Shown: positions 34,003 to 43,595 of the stretch, one piece after another | Layout: the number at the start of each line of letters is the position of its first letter | How positions within the stretch are numbered: the stretch's first letter is position 1 | Assembly (NCBI RefSeq): GCF_009688965.1 | Contig: NZ_AP021875.1 | Coordinates: 6,572,001 to 6,636,000 of the forward strand | DNA from: Desulfosarcina widdelii | GTDB lineage: Bacteria; Desulfobacterota; Desulfobacteria; Desulfobacterales; Desulfosarcinaceae | Reading direction: 5' to 3' | DNA: 64,000 bases | Made by a program: the position numbers and the translations under genes | The notes under the pieces: model-generated | What the model saw: only the letters and a program-made list of their open reading frames with translations | Databases searched by the model: none | Told to the model about the DNA's origin: nothing

Positions 34003-34326
34003 AATGGCCTCCGGGTCGGAGTAACTGCAGTGAATTCTCTGGTTCCCACGTTCCTGCGTTGGAACCCCTGTCAGGCAATCTGCGCTCCCACGCAGAGCAT
34101 GGGCGCGAGATGTGAATTGCTGATAGTTTCGCAAAAGGTCGAGTTTGGTCCATTGATGTCATGCCCGCACAGGCGGGGTAGGGGCGAAAAATTTTTCGCC
34201 CTTACGATCATTGAGGATCCCCGCGCGGGAATGACGAGTCTGTGACTTTTTGCGAGGCTGCCAATTATTGGCGTTTTATAAATCTCCGTATCGTGCTTCG
34301 CTGCCAAACGAGGCAGAAAACGTTTT
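34003..34326. repeat. Gap between kinase and regulator with an inverted-repeat element
   Basis: About 34121-34262 is a dispersed element with ends TTTCGCAAAAGGTC and GACTTTTTGCGAGGCTG and an inner palindrome GGCGAAAAATTTTTCGCC. That inner palindrome recurs at 41684 and, degenerate, at 49908. No gene was seen. Confidence 0.6.
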
Positions 34327-35886
34327 TTACCCGCTCTCAACACTACCCCCAACAGCCTCTTTTTCAGCCGGCGTCAGCGGCAAACAGATGGAAAAAGCGG
34401 TTCCCCGATCCACCTGGCTGTGCACTTCGATCTCTCCCTGGTGGCTTTTCACGACACCGTAAACGATGGACAATCCCATGCCGGTCCCTTCGCCCACTTC
34501 CTTGGTGGTGAAAAAGGGGTCGTAAATGTGGTCCAGGTGCTTTTGGGCGATTCCGTGTCCGGTGTCCTCGATGCGCACATCTGCCATTTTCCCATTGGCC
34601 GTCCGAGCCGTGGCGATATGCAGCGTTCCGCCGGGGCCCATGGCCTCGATGGCGTTGAAAACCAGGTTGAGAAAACACTGCTGCAACTGGTTTACGTCTC
34701 CATGAACGAAAAGTGGTTCGCGGAACAGATCCATCTTGAAATAGAGGTCCTGAAGTTCGATCCTGTGGCGGATGAGATCGACCACACTCACTACGACCTC
34801 GTTGAGATCGATGTCCCGGTAGGCATTGGTTCCCTGGCGCGAAAAGGAAAGCAGACCGGTGACGATCTTGCCGCAACGCTCCAGCTCCTCTCCCATGATT
34901 TTCGTAAAGCCCCGCAGTTTGACAATCTCTTCGGTGGTGAGGGCGTCGGCCGTCAGCATATCCTTCATGAGATGGCTGAATGTCAAAAGTCCCTGAATGG
35001 GGTTGTTGATTTCGTGAACGCAGCTTGCCACCAGTTTCCCCAGAGAGATCATGCGGTCTTCCTGGATGAGTTTGTTCAGATCGGACTTGAGTTCCCGCTC
35101 CCGTTTTTCCCAACGCGAGGAGATCTCCTGGCCGATATCCATCCAGATTTCAATCACCCGGATTGTTTTACCGTCGGCATCGCGCACCGGATAGGTCACG
35201 ATATCGTGCAGTTCCGGACCTGTCTCGGTCGTTTGCAGGGCATGAAAACCCTTGGTCGACTTGCCGGTGCGCAGGGTTTCCAGCATGGGGCAGACAATGC
35301 CGTCGCGCAGACTGTCGCAGGGGGTGTTCAGCCCATGAATGACCCGGTAGCAATGTTCGCCGATCACTTCTTCGCGTTTTTTTCTCGTGGTTCTCAGGTA
35401 GGCGTCGTTGACCGCTTCGATGGTGAAGTCGGTGTTGATGACTACGATGCACTGAGAGTTTTGCTGAATGAGGAAATCACGCGCCGCTTTTTCGAAGACG
35501 ATTTTCTGCTCTGCGGACCTGAGCTTCTGGTCGACGGTGAACAGATTTCTCAACAGGCGGCCGATGTTGTGCTCGACGATCCCGATGCGGGCAGGGCGCA
35601 GCCGGACCAGATCGACGAGGACTTCCCGACTGTTGGTCAGTTCGATGATCCCGTCCAGGTCGGCCAGAGAAAACAGATCCTTGAAGTCGGTGGTGGTAAA
35701 GATCCCCATTTTTTGCGCCAGACGGAACCCTCTGGCCTCGGGGTTGATATCGCAGACCCCGACGATGTCGATCTGCAGGTAGGGCAAATTGCCCAGACTG
35801 ATCAGCTTGAGAAAGAACTCGCAGGCCCGGCCTCCACCGACAATGGCCAGTTTCAGTGTGGTCGTTGCGTTGGGAAGTTGAATCAC
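34327..35886 (-). CDS. Sensor histidine kinase with N-terminal Rossmann-like domain and PAS (cassette 2)
   Basis: The 519-residue kinase has the same layout as the one at 6794-8374. A Rossmann-like N-domain (LAIVGGGRACEFF, then IVGVCDINPEA) is followed by a PAS domain with cysteines in CYRVIHGLNTPC and CPMLET, HisKA with phospho-acceptor His 291 (CVHEINNPIQG), and an HATPase ending GTGMGLSIVYG. It has no membrane helices. The start is GTG 35886, with AAAGGA 8 nt upstream; an ATG in another frame stops at once. The signal may be a bound nucleotide or cytoplasmic redox state, by inference from the N-domain. It should phosphorylate the regulator at 32665-34002. Confidence 0.85.
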   Translation of the reverse strand: MIQLPNATTTLKLAIVGGGRACEFFLKLISLGNLPYLQIDIVGVCDINPEARGFRLAQKMGIFTTTDFKDLFSLADLDGIIELTNSREVLVDLVRLRPARIGIVEHNIGRLLRNLFTVDQKLRSAEQKIVFEKAARDFLIQQNSQCIVVINTDFTIEAVNDAYLRTTRKKREEVIGEHCYRVIHGLNTPCDSLRDGIVCPMLETLRTGKSTKGFHALQTTETGPELHDIVTYPVRDADGKTIRVIEIWMDIGQEISSRWEKRERELKSDLNKLIQEDRMISLGKLVASCVHEINNPIQGLLTFSHLMKDMLTADALTTEEIVKLRGFTKIMGEELERCGKIVTGLLSFSRQGTNAYRDIDLNEVVVSVVDLIRHRIELQDLYFKMDLFREPLFVHGDVNQLQQCFLNLVFNAIEAMGPGGTLHIATARTANGKMADVRIEDTGHGIAQKHLDHIYDPFFTTKEVGEGTGMGLSIVYGVVKSHQGEIEVHSQVDRGTAFSICLPLTPAEKEAVGGSVESG

Positions 35887-36415
35887 CGTTGCATCCTTTC
35901 ATCGGTGACGCTGCGAAAACAGGTCCGGCGACCATCTGAAGGTGCGTGATAGGGGTACGCCAAGTTCGGGTAAAGGGCGGTCATTCATCGGACCTGTGCT
36001 TCTTTCGGCGGTGCCGCTGCGGTTCGAAAACTCTCGGTGGCGATGGGCGTCAGCACTACGGCAACCGATACTGCCGCTGCAAAGAGAAAAGTGGGAAGAG
36101 CCTGGATCGATGCGCCAGGAAAAAGGGCCGGCACCTTTTAGGCATATGCCAAATTTATTCCGAGCGCCGGTGAATGTCAAGCATCCCATTGGGTGGCGGC
36201 AGGGAAACCGCCTCCTTTTCCCTTTTGTTTTTTCTGGCACCGGCAGGTCTTCGCATGGGCACGGCGCGCCGTGCCCCTACATGGGTTCATGGTTTTTTGC
36301 CGATACCCATACCGATGGCGATTTTCCAACCCAACCCCCACCCGTTGTTGTCACCTCGGTCAAATGAACATATATATTGAGATTTAAACCTTTTTGTGCT
36401 AGTACCGATGGCATC
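35887..36415. other. Divergent intergenic region, no gene seen
   Basis: The region holds the 20-bp GC palindrome copy at 36257-36276 (GGGCACGGCGCGCCGTGCCC). ORFs here have no recognisable domain or ribosome site. The promoter of the minus-strand kinase should lie near 35900-36000 but was not resolved. Confidence 0.5.
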
Positions 36416-36748
36416 ATGAAACAATATGTCATTGACGAAATTCGTCTTCAGGATTACGGAAAGATAAAGGCCTATCTGGACGATACCCTCGGCAAATCAG
36501 GTATCGAAGGTCTATACTGGCTCTCTGTGGACGAATCGATCCTTTCCGAGATCCAGAAGGCCCATACCGACTGCGCACCTTTTTTCATGGCCCTGGAGCT
36601 GGGAGAAGACCGCCTGTGCGGTGAATTGCTGGTCCGGACCCGCAAACGGGTGCGCTGCGACTGCATCCATTATGCCGACGATCGGCAGCGCGACTGGCTG
36701 ATCCGGACCGTGGATGCCATTTTCGAAAAACTGGAGATCGTCACCTGA
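36416..36748 (+). CDS. Hypothetical protein upstream of plsC
   Basis: This 110-residue acidic, soluble protein shows no motif I recognise. Its predicted layout is a helix (QDYGKIKAYLDDTL), strands (GLYWLSVDE, FFMALELGEDRLCGELLVR) and a C-terminal amphipathic helix after CDCIHYADDRQRDW. The start is ATG 36416; the longer frame uses TTG 36377 without a ribosome site. It precedes plsC by 9 bp and may be co-transcribed with it. Confidence 0.65.
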   Translation: MKQYVIDEIRLQDYGKIKAYLDDTLGKSGIEGLYWLSVDESILSEIQKAHTDCAPFFMALELGEDRLCGELLVRTRKRVRCDCIHYADDRQRDWLIRTVDAIFEKLEIVT

Positions 36749-36757
36749 ACGGGTAGG

Positions 36758-37507
36758 ATGCTGTTGGCCATGGGCAAGACATTTTTACACGTACTGCATA
36801 CGCTGGTTATCATCCTGTGGACCGTCGTTGTGACCATCTTTTTTGGCACATCGGTTATCCTTTGCTCTTTTTTCAGCCGCAACGGCAACTTCCTGCATCT
36901 GATTGCACGCATGTGGGCCAATTCCATCCTGTGGGTCGTTCGGGCCAAAGTCACCGTGACCGGTGCCCGGAAGCTGGATCCGAACAGATCCTACATCTAC
37001 ATGCCCAACCACCAGAGCAACGCTGACATACCGGTGCTGCTTGGGCGGCTGCCGGTTCAGTTCCGCTGGCTGGCCAAAGCCGAACTTTTCAAGATTCCGC
37101 TTTTTGGCCGGGCCATGCGCAAGGTGGGGTACATCAGCATCGACCGTTCCGACCGCAAATCGGCCTTTGAGAGTCTGGCGCAGGCCGCCCTGACCATTCG
37201 CAACGGAACCAGTGTTCTGATCTTCCCAGAAGGCACCCGCAGCCCGGACGGCCGCATCCTGCCGTTCAAAAAGGGCGGCTTCGTCCTCTCCGTGGATGCC
37301 GGCGTTCCTATTGTTCCCGTCATTATCCGGGGAACCCGGAATATCGTCCCCAAGAAACATTTCATCATCCGCCCCGCGCAGGTGACCATGGAGATCCTCG
37401 ATCCGGTGGAAACGGCCGACTACACCCGCAAAACCAAGGATCAACTGCTGGAAAAGATCCGGTCCATCCTCGTCGAGAATCTAGAAAAAGAGGGGCAGGA
37501 CGGGTAA
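36758..37507 (+). CDS. plsC: 1-acyl-sn-glycerol-3-phosphate acyltransferase
   Basis: PlsC adds the second acyl chain to lysophosphatidic acid at the inner membrane. The 249-residue protein has an N-terminal hydrophobic segment (about 12-40), the catalytic NHQSNAD (His 85, Asp 90) and FPEGTRS (156-162), which binds the phosphate. The start may be 36758 or the in-frame ATG at 36770. It ends 4 nt before the ribonuclease J gene, suggesting one transcript with rnj and ftsK. Confidence 0.93.
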   Translation: MLLAMGKTFLHVLHTLVIILWTVVVTIFFGTSVILCSFFSRNGNFLHLIARMWANSILWVVRAKVTVTGARKLDPNRSYIYMPNHQSNADIPVLLGRLPVQFRWLAKAELFKIPLFGRAMRKVGYISIDRSDRKSAFESLAQAALTIRNGTSVLIFPEGTRSPDGRILPFKKGGFVLSVDAGVPIVPVIIRGTRNIVPKKHFIIRPAQVTMEILDPVETADYTRKTKDQLLEKIRSILVENLEKEGQDG

Positions 37508-37511
37508 GGTC

Positions 37512-39161
37512 ATGCTGAAACTCATTCCCCTGGGCGGCCTGGGCGAAATCGGCCTGAACATGATGGTGGTGGAGTACGGCGATACGATCTTCATCGTCGA
37601 CGCCGGCCTCATGTTTCCCGAGGCCTACATGCTGGGGGTGGATTACGTCATCCCGGACATGGACTACCTGCGCCAGAACCGCGGGCGGGTGTCGGGGGTC
37701 GTTCTCACCCACGCCCATGAAGACCATATCGGAGCGCTGCCCTATCTGCTCAGGGAGATCAATGTCCCGGTCTTTGGAACGCCCTTTACCCTGGGAATCG
37801 TGCGCCACAAACTGGAAGAGCACGAACTGTTGTCTACGGCTGCCCTGCATGAGGTGCTGCCGCGGGAGCACCTGAAAATCGGTCCTTTCGAAATCGAATT
37901 CATCCGCGTCAACCACAGTATCGTGGACGGCGTGGGGCTGGCCATTCGCACACCGGTGGGCATGCTGGTCCACACCGGCGATTTCAAAATGAGCCATACC
38001 ACCATGGAAGGCATGCTCACCGACGTGAACCGTTTCGCCCAGTGCGGTGAAGAGGGCGTACTGGTCCTGCTTTCCGACTCCACCAACGTGGAAAAGGAGG
38101 GGCACACCGCCTCATCCCATGAAATCGGCGCCGAACTGGCCCGGATCATCCAGGCGGCCCGCGGGCGCATCATCGTGGCCCTGTTCGCGTCCAATATCGC
38201 CCGGATCCAGCAGATCATCAACATTACGGCCCGACTGGGCCGCAAGATCGTTTTTAACGGCCGCAGCATCGAAGTGAGCGTTTCCATCGCCCGTCAACTG
38301 GGCTACCTCAGCATTCCAGAGGGCATGGAGATCGATATCGACGATTTGAGCCGATATCCGGACGACGAGATCATCATGGTGACCACCGGCAGCCAGGGAG
38401 AGCCCATGTCGGCCCTGGCGAGAATGTCCGCCGGCACCCACAAGCAGATCAAGATCCATGACCAGGATACGGTCATCCTCTCCTCCAAATTCATTCCGGG
38501 CAATGAAAAAGCCATCGGCAACATCATCAACAACCTCTACCGTCACGGCGCCAACGTGGTGTACGAGAAGATTTCCAACATCCACGTCTCCGGCCACGCC
38601 TTCCGGGAAGAACTGAAGATGATGCTTAACCTGACCAAACCGAAGTTTTTCATGCCGGTGCACGGAGAGTACCGCCACCTGGTCCTGCACTGCCGGCTGG
38701 CCGGGGAGGTAGGCATTCCCGAGGAGCATCAAATCCTGGCCCAGGACGGACAGATTATCGAACTGGACGACAACGGCTTCCAGATCCGGGACAGCATCTG
38801 CGCCGGTCGGGTGCTCATCGACGGCAAGGGCGTCGGCGACGTGGGGCGCAGCGTGCTCAAGGAAAGACGGCTGCTTTCCGAAGAGGGGCTGGTGGTGGTC
38901 AACATGGCCTTTGACGAAGAGACCGGCATCGTGGTTTACGGCCCCGATATCGTCTCCCGGGGATTCGTCTTCGAAACCGAAACCGGCTACCTGCTCCAGG
39001 ATGCCCAATGCGTGGTCCTGGAGATCGTGGAGGATATCACCCCGGACGTCCCCAATCGGGTGGAACGGATGCGCCAGCGTATCCAGTCGGCCTTGCGTCA
39101 GTATTTTTTCTTCACCATCGGTCGAAGGCCGGTGATTTTGCCTTTTTTGGTTGAAATATGA
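37512..39161 (+). CDS. rnj: Ribonuclease J
   Basis: The 549-residue metallo-beta-lactamase/beta-CASP nuclease has the zinc motif HAHEDH (77-82), a later HTGDFK, and the beta-CASP elements SDSTN, GSQGEP and HVSGHA. RNase J acts in mRNA decay and rRNA processing with 5'-3' exo- and endonuclease activity. The length is normal for the family. Its stop overlaps the start of ftsK by 4 bp (ATGA). Confidence 0.95.
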   Translation: MLKLIPLGGLGEIGLNMMVVEYGDTIFIVDAGLMFPEAYMLGVDYVIPDMDYLRQNRGRVSGVVLTHAHEDHIGALPYLLREINVPVFGTPFTLGIVRHKLEEHELLSTAALHEVLPREHLKIGPFEIEFIRVNHSIVDGVGLAIRTPVGMLVHTGDFKMSHTTMEGMLTDVNRFAQCGEEGVLVLLSDSTNVEKEGHTASSHEIGAELARIIQAARGRIIVALFASNIARIQQIINITARLGRKIVFNGRSIEVSVSIARQLGYLSIPEGMEIDIDDLSRYPDDEIIMVTTGSQGEPMSALARMSAGTHKQIKIHDQDTVILSSKFIPGNEKAIGNIINNLYRHGANVVYEKISNIHVSGHAFREELKMMLNLTKPKFFMPVHGEYRHLVLHCRLAGEVGIPEEHQILAQDGQIIELDDNGFQIRDSICAGRVLIDGKGVGDVGRSVLKERRLLSEEGLVVVNMAFDEETGIVVYGPDIVSRGFVFETETGYLLQDAQCVVLEIVEDITPDVPNRVERMRQRIQSALRQYFFFTIGRRPVILPFLVEI

Positions 39162-41305
39162 AAAAAGAAATCATCGGCATTCTTTTTTTCTTCATGGTCG
39201 TGTTCAGCCTGATCAGCCTGCTTTCCTTCGACCCGGCCGATCCATGCCTTTTCTTCAACGCCGGCGGCACATCCAGGGTCCACAACCTTTTCGGCGTCGT
39301 CGGGGCCAATTTTGCCGGCATTCTCGTTGGGCTCTTCGGCATCGGCGCATTCTGGGTCCCTTTTCTCTGCCTCCTGGGCTGCATTCTCTTCTTCGGCAAG
39401 AACCCCGGACAGGCGCTTTTACCCCTGGCCGCCGGAGGACTCCTGCTGATCGTCACCACGGGCAGCCTGCTGGCTCTCAAACAGGACCACTATGTTCTTT
39501 TCGGCAGCCGCTTCTCCTCGGGCGGCATTGTCGGCATCCCCTTAAAATCCCTTGCCGTGCGCTACTCCAATCCGGCCGGCGGCTCCATTATTCTGCTGTT
39601 GCTCTGGCTCATCGGCTTTATCATGGCCACGGGATTTTCCGTGGTGGCTTTCTACAGGCGATTGAAAGCCGCCAATGAGGCCCTTTTCGAACGCATCGCC
39701 ACGGTTTACCTCAAATGGAAGGAACGCCGCCAGAAGAGCGCCCGCCGGCGTCGAAGCCTCAAGGCGGAAAAGAAAAAGAAAAAAGAGAAAATCCAAATCA
39801 AGACCCCGGACCCCAAACCGGTTCCGGTCAAACCGGTCCCCAAACAGGCCGTATTCGATTTTATGAAGGATGAAGGTGAGTTTTCCCTGCCGTCGGTCAA
39901 CTTTCTCGACGAACCGGAAGCGCGGCCCCCTTCCACTAGCAAGGAAAACCTGCGCATGCAATCCCGGCTGCTGGAAAAGAAGCTGGAGGACTTTGGCGTC
40001 AACGGCAAGGTGGTGGCCGTAACACCGGGGCCGGTGATCACCACCTTCGAATACGAGCCGGCGCCCGGCGTCAAGATCAACCGCATCGTCAGCCTTACCG
40101 ACGACCTGGCACTGGCCTTAAGGGCAATCAGCATTCGCATCGTGGCCCCCATCCCGGGCAAGGCCGTCATCGGCGTGGAGATTCCCAACACCGACCGGGA
40201 AACGGTCCGTTTCAAAGAGATGGTGATGTCGCCCGCCTTCGAACAGGCCAAAACCATGCTCACCCTGTGTTTGGGCAAGGACATTGTGGGCAACCCGGTT
40301 TCCGCCGGCCTGGAGAAGATGCCGCACCTGTTGATCGCCGGCGCCACCGGGGCCGGCAAGAGTGTGGCCCTCAATACCATGATTTGCAGCCTGCTCTATA
40401 AGTTGACGCCGGATCGGGTCAAACTGATCATGGTGGATCCCAAGCGCATCGAGCTGTCCATGTACGACGGCATTCCTCACCTGATCACGCCGGTGGTCAC
40501 CGACGTCAAGAAGGCCACCAACGCCCTGTTCTGGGCCGTACGCGAGATGGAGCACCGCTACGAACTGCTGTCGGAGATGAAGACCCGCAACATCGACCAG
40601 TACAACCGCAAGGTTCAAAAAGAGAAGCCCAAAGCGGAAGACGGCACGCCGATGGCGCCGCTGCCCTTCATCGTAATCATTATCGACGAGCTGGCCGATC
40701 TGATGATGGTGGCCTCCCGCGACGTGGAGGTGGCCCTGACCCGCCTGGCCCAGATGGCCCGGGCCGCGGGCATTCACCTGATCCTGGCCACCCAGCGTCC
40801 CTCCGTGGATGTGCTCACCGGCATCATCAAAGCCAACTTTCCCACCCGGCTGACGTTCCAGGTCTCCTCCAAGACGGATTCTCGCACCATCATCGACACC
40901 AACGGCGCCGAAAGTCTGCTGGGCATGGGCGACATGCTGTTTTTGCCTCCCGGAACCGGTCGGCTGCAGCGCATTCACGGGGCCTATATCTCCGAGGTCG
41001 AACTGGCCCGCGTCACCGAATTTCTCAAAAAACAGCAGCGTCCCGATTACGACAAGAGCGTGGTCGAGGCCCCGGCCAAGGAAGCCGAGGAGTCCGGCGA
41101 AAAGGAATACGACGAGCGCTACGACGATGCCGTGGCCCTGGTGACCCAGGCCGGCCAGGCCTCCATTTCCATGGTCCAGCGGCACCTGCGTATCGGCTAC
41201 AACCGCGCGGCCAGGATTATCGAAATGATGGAGGCCGAGGGCGTTGTCGGGCCGCAGGATGGGGTGAAGCCCAGGGAGGTACTAGTCAGAAACTACGACG
41301 GATAG
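39158..41305 (+). CDS. ftsK: DNA translocase FtsK
   Basis: The 715-residue protein has about four N-terminal membrane helices (to about residue 165), a short lysine-rich linker, the motor with Walker A GATGAGKS (about 395-402), Walker B IIIDELADL, and a C-terminal gamma winged helix (SISMVQRHLRIGYNRAARI) that reads KOPS-type DNA sites. It pumps chromosome ends through the division septum for dimer resolution. The linker is short compared with E. coli FtsK, as in SpoIIIE-type proteins. Confidence 0.95.
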   Translation: MKKEIIGILFFFMVVFSLISLLSFDPADPCLFFNAGGTSRVHNLFGVVGANFAGILVGLFGIGAFWVPFLCLLGCILFFGKNPGQALLPLAAGGLLLIVTTGSLLALKQDHYVLFGSRFSSGGIVGIPLKSLAVRYSNPAGGSIILLLLWLIGFIMATGFSVVAFYRRLKAANEALFERIATVYLKWKERRQKSARRRRSLKAEKKKKKEKIQIKTPDPKPVPVKPVPKQAVFDFMKDEGEFSLPSVNFLDEPEARPPSTSKENLRMQSRLLEKKLEDFGVNGKVVAVTPGPVITTFEYEPAPGVKINRIVSLTDDLALALRAISIRIVAPIPGKAVIGVEIPNTDRETVRFKEMVMSPAFEQAKTMLTLCLGKDIVGNPVSAGLEKMPHLLIAGATGAGKSVALNTMICSLLYKLTPDRVKLIMVDPKRIELSMYDGIPHLITPVVTDVKKATNALFWAVREMEHRYELLSEMKTRNIDQYNRKVQKEKPKAEDGTPMAPLPFIVIIIDELADLMMVASRDVEVALTRLAQMARAAGIHLILATQRPSVDVLTGIIKANFPTRLTFQVSSKTDSRTIIDTNGAESLLGMGDMLFLPPGTGRLQRIHGAYISEVELARVTEFLKKQQRPDYDKSVVEAPAKEAEESGEKEYDERYDDAVALVTQAGQASISMVQRHLRIGYNRAARIIEMMEAEGVVGPQDGVKPREVLVRNYDG

Positions 41306-41833
41306 CTGGCGACTCCGTAAAATGCCCGATATTTGTGTTACGCTTCGTCCCTCGTCACTACGGAGTATCTTTTGATACGCCTCGTTCCTCGGGACCCGTA
41401 AGCCTTGATCTCGAACATTTTACGAAGCCGCCTGAAAGCAATTCGTTGCTCAAGATCACCGGGAATTATTTGGACCAGGCCGGCGTTCTCGCTCGGTCGA
41501 AATCCTCAACGTATCGCTGCTACGCCTGCGGTTTCGTCCTCGCTGCGGCCTTGATCTGAGCCGCAATTCACCATTTAGGAAAAAACACGGGGAACTATGA
41601 AGCTGACTTGAAAATCGAGGATTTGTATGAGCGGCTCTTAGCCACGACCAGTGAACAGTGAACGGTGAACAGTCGTAGGGGCGAAAAATTTTTCGCCCCT
41701 TATTCTTACGAAACCGTCACGCCTGGTTCAGGGAAAAACAATAAGGTGCAACCTGCGTGGGAGCGGCTTCCAGCCACGATTATCCGTTCACGGATCACCG
41801 TTCACAGATCACAATTCCAACCAAACGAACCCA
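41306..41833. repeat. Repeat-filled gap (copies of repeats A and B)
   Basis: Repeat A copy 3 spans about 41308-41432 and ends CATTTTACGAAGCCGCC. Repeat B copy 2 lies at about 41470-41565 (CCTCAACGTATCGCTGCTAC core). A GGGGCGAAAAATTTTTCGCC palindrome lies near 41688. No gene was seen. Confidence 0.75.
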
Positions 41834-42523
41834 ATGAACTCAACAAACCCAACCAACCAACAACTTATTTCCCGCATCAAAGGCTTTCTGGACCCGGAGG
41901 AAGGGCAGGGGCTCTACGACTTGGCCCTGGAGGCCTCGCGACTGGGGCCCTGCATGGAAATCGGCAGCTACTGCGGCAAGTCGGCCGTTTATCTGGGCAG
42001 CGCCTGCCGGGAAAACGGCGCCGTTCTCTTTTCCATTGACCACCACCGGGGCTCCGAGGAGCAGCAGCCCGGCGAGGAGTACTTCGACCCCTCGCTGCTC
42101 GATTTTACCACCTTTACTCCCAACACGCTGCCCCTGTTTCGCCGGACCCTCGACCTTGCCGGGATGGAGGAAACGGTGGTGCCCATCGTCAGCCGTTCCC
42201 ACACCGTCTCCCGCGGGTGGGCCACACCGTTGTCATTGGTTTTCATCGACGGTGGCCATGCCTTCGAGACCGCCCGAACGGACTACGAATGCTGGTCCCC
42301 GCACATTCTGCCCGGCGGGTTTTTGCTGATTCACGATATCTTCGAAAATCCCGAGGAGGGCGGCCAGGCGCCCTGGGAGGTATACAAACTGGCCCTGGCC
42401 TCCGGGGAGTTCGAGGAACTGCCCCGCATCAGGACGTTGGGGGTGTTGAGAAAAAAAGCTCGTAGCTCAAAGCGGAAGACGGACGAGGGACGAGGGGGGA
42501 AAAGACGGGGCGGCGGCCGGTGA
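41834..42523 (+). CDS. Class I SAM-dependent methyltransferase
   Basis: The 229-residue protein has motif I as MEIGSYCGKSAVYLG, an acidic residue after the next strand (FSIDHHRGSEE), and VFIDGGHAFETARTDY followed by GGFLLIHDIF, the pattern of the Methyltransf_24 family that acts on small molecules or cell-surface sugars. The C-terminal tail is rich in Lys, Arg and Gly and may be an extension caused by read-through into flanking sequence. It stands alone between repeat regions, so its substrate cannot be inferred. Confidence 0.8.
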   Translation: MNSTNPTNQQLISRIKGFLDPEEGQGLYDLALEASRLGPCMEIGSYCGKSAVYLGSACRENGAVLFSIDHHRGSEEQQPGEEYFDPSLLDFTTFTPNTLPLFRRTLDLAGMEETVVPIVSRSHTVSRGWATPLSLVFIDGGHAFETARTDYECWSPHILPGGFLLIHDIFENPEEGGQAPWEVYKLALASGEFEELPRIRTLGVLRKKARSSKRKTDEGRGGKRRGGGR

Positions 42524-42976
42524 TCGGTGAACTGTGGCCAGTTTGATCGGCAAATGGCTTTTCAGAACGTCGAACATCGAACGTCCAATGTTGAATGCGG
42601 AGTTCGAAGTTGGACGTTCGATGTTCATTGGTGACCCTTAAACAGGAAGAGCAGGCTTCAGGCAATGGTCGTGCATACGTAGAAGCGGCTTCCAGCCGCG
42701 ATAAGGCATCCCGAATGCTGTGGTCGGCAACTAAACTTGATGAACTCGTAAAAAGTCCCAGACTCGCCATGCCGGACTTGATCCGGCATCCAGAAAGTAT
42801 TGAAATGACTGGATTCCGGAATGTCGCCAACTTGCGGTTTCGGACTTTTTACGAATCCGTCAAACTTGAACCTATCCCCTGTGGTCATTCCAGACGGGGG
42901 GGGCGGTGAACAGAAATTGGTGAACGGTGATCGGATGTCGGAATTGGACGTTCTGGAGTTGTCCTCCGACTTCAGA
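42524..42976. repeat. Repeat-filled gap (repeat C copy 2 and a GTAAAAAG element)
   Basis: Repeat C copy 2 (about 42525-42650) has arms GAACGTCGAACATCGAACGT and TTGGACGTTCGATGTTC. A second element at 42741-42863 has ends ACTCGTAAAAAGTCC and GGACTTTTTACGAATCCGTC and an inner GCCGGACTTGATCCGGC hairpin. That element recurs at 60430-60587. No gene was seen. Confidence 0.75.
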
Positions 42977-43318
42977 TCAGCCAATCGAAACCAGGTCTAC
43001 ATCGTTAAAGAACAGCTCTACGGAACAATTCTCTGAATTTCTATACAATTCGATGACGGATTCGGCGATTTTTCCGGCGTAGGGACTGATGGGGAAAATA
43101 TTACGGGTGCGCAGGGTTTGGATCAGGTCGCCGATTCCCCTGGAAATGGAGCTAACGATATGTTCGCTTTCATAGGTCTCTTCGCAGAGAAACGAAAAGT
43201 GATCCTGGCGCAACTCGTCGGAGGGTATTTTTTTTAAATCCTTGTCAAGTACGGCGTATTCCCTGATGCGAAGTATTTTTTTGCCAACATTTCGATAAAT
43301 CGAGTATTTCTGGCGCAT
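42977..43318 (-). CDS. Hypothetical protein (113 aa)
   Basis: This small soluble protein has no domain I recognise. It starts MRQKYSIYRNVGKKILRIRE after GAAAGGAAAGGA and ends with strands SVELFFNDVDLVSIG. Its composition fits a real, moderately conserved protein with a basic N-terminus and a mixed helix/strand core. The small Lys/Glu-rich gene 43330-43470 precedes it by 11 bp, so they may form an operon. Confidence 0.65.
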   Translation of the reverse strand: MRQKYSIYRNVGKKILRIREYAVLDKDLKKIPSDELRQDHFSFLCEETYESEHIVSSISRGIGDLIQTLRTRNIFPISPYAGKIAESVIELYRNSENCSVELFFNDVDLVSIG

Positions 43319-43329
43319 TCCTTTCCTTT

Positions 43330-43470
43330 CTATTGCGTCTGCTCCTGTTCCGAAGTTTCTTCCTCTGAAGGAGCGTTTTTCTCTAATTTGCGCTTTCTTT
43401 TTTCTTCCTTTTTCTTCATCCGGGCCAACTCTTTTTGACGTTTTTGAAAACTATAGTTCGATCTTGCCAA
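43330..43470 (-). CDS. Small Lys/Glu-rich protein (46 aa, TTG start)
   Basis: It reads (M)ARSNYSFQKRQKELARMKK followed by a Lys/Arg/Glu-rich helix and an acidic Gln/Glu tail to TAG at 43330. The initiator is TTG 43470 with a perfect AAGGAGG 7-8 nt upstream. Short proteins starting ARSNYTFQKRQKE-like are, from memory, common in deltaproteobacteria, of unknown function. The charge pattern suggests a single helix that binds nucleic acid or ribosomes (inference). Confidence 0.75.
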   Translation of the reverse strand: MARSNYSFQKRQKELARMKKKEEKRKRKLEKNAPSEEETSEQEQTQ

Positions 43471-43540
43471 GTTGTTTCCTCCTTGTTGATCGTCAGTGGA
43501 TTTATGAACAGGGGCACTAAAGTGAAGCGGAAGCCAAAAT

Positions 43541-43576
43541 AAACGGGCATCCCTGCAAAAGAAGGGATGCCCGTTT
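43541..43576. terminator. Bidirectional hairpin terminator of cspA
   Basis: AAACGGGCATCCCT and AGGGATGCCCGTTT form a 14-bp perfect stem with an 8-nt loop, 20 bp after the cspA stop. The A/T ends of the stem give a U-run on either strand, so it can end transcripts from both directions. Confidence 0.9.
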
Positions 43577-43595
43577 GAACTGATAAAACAAAAGG

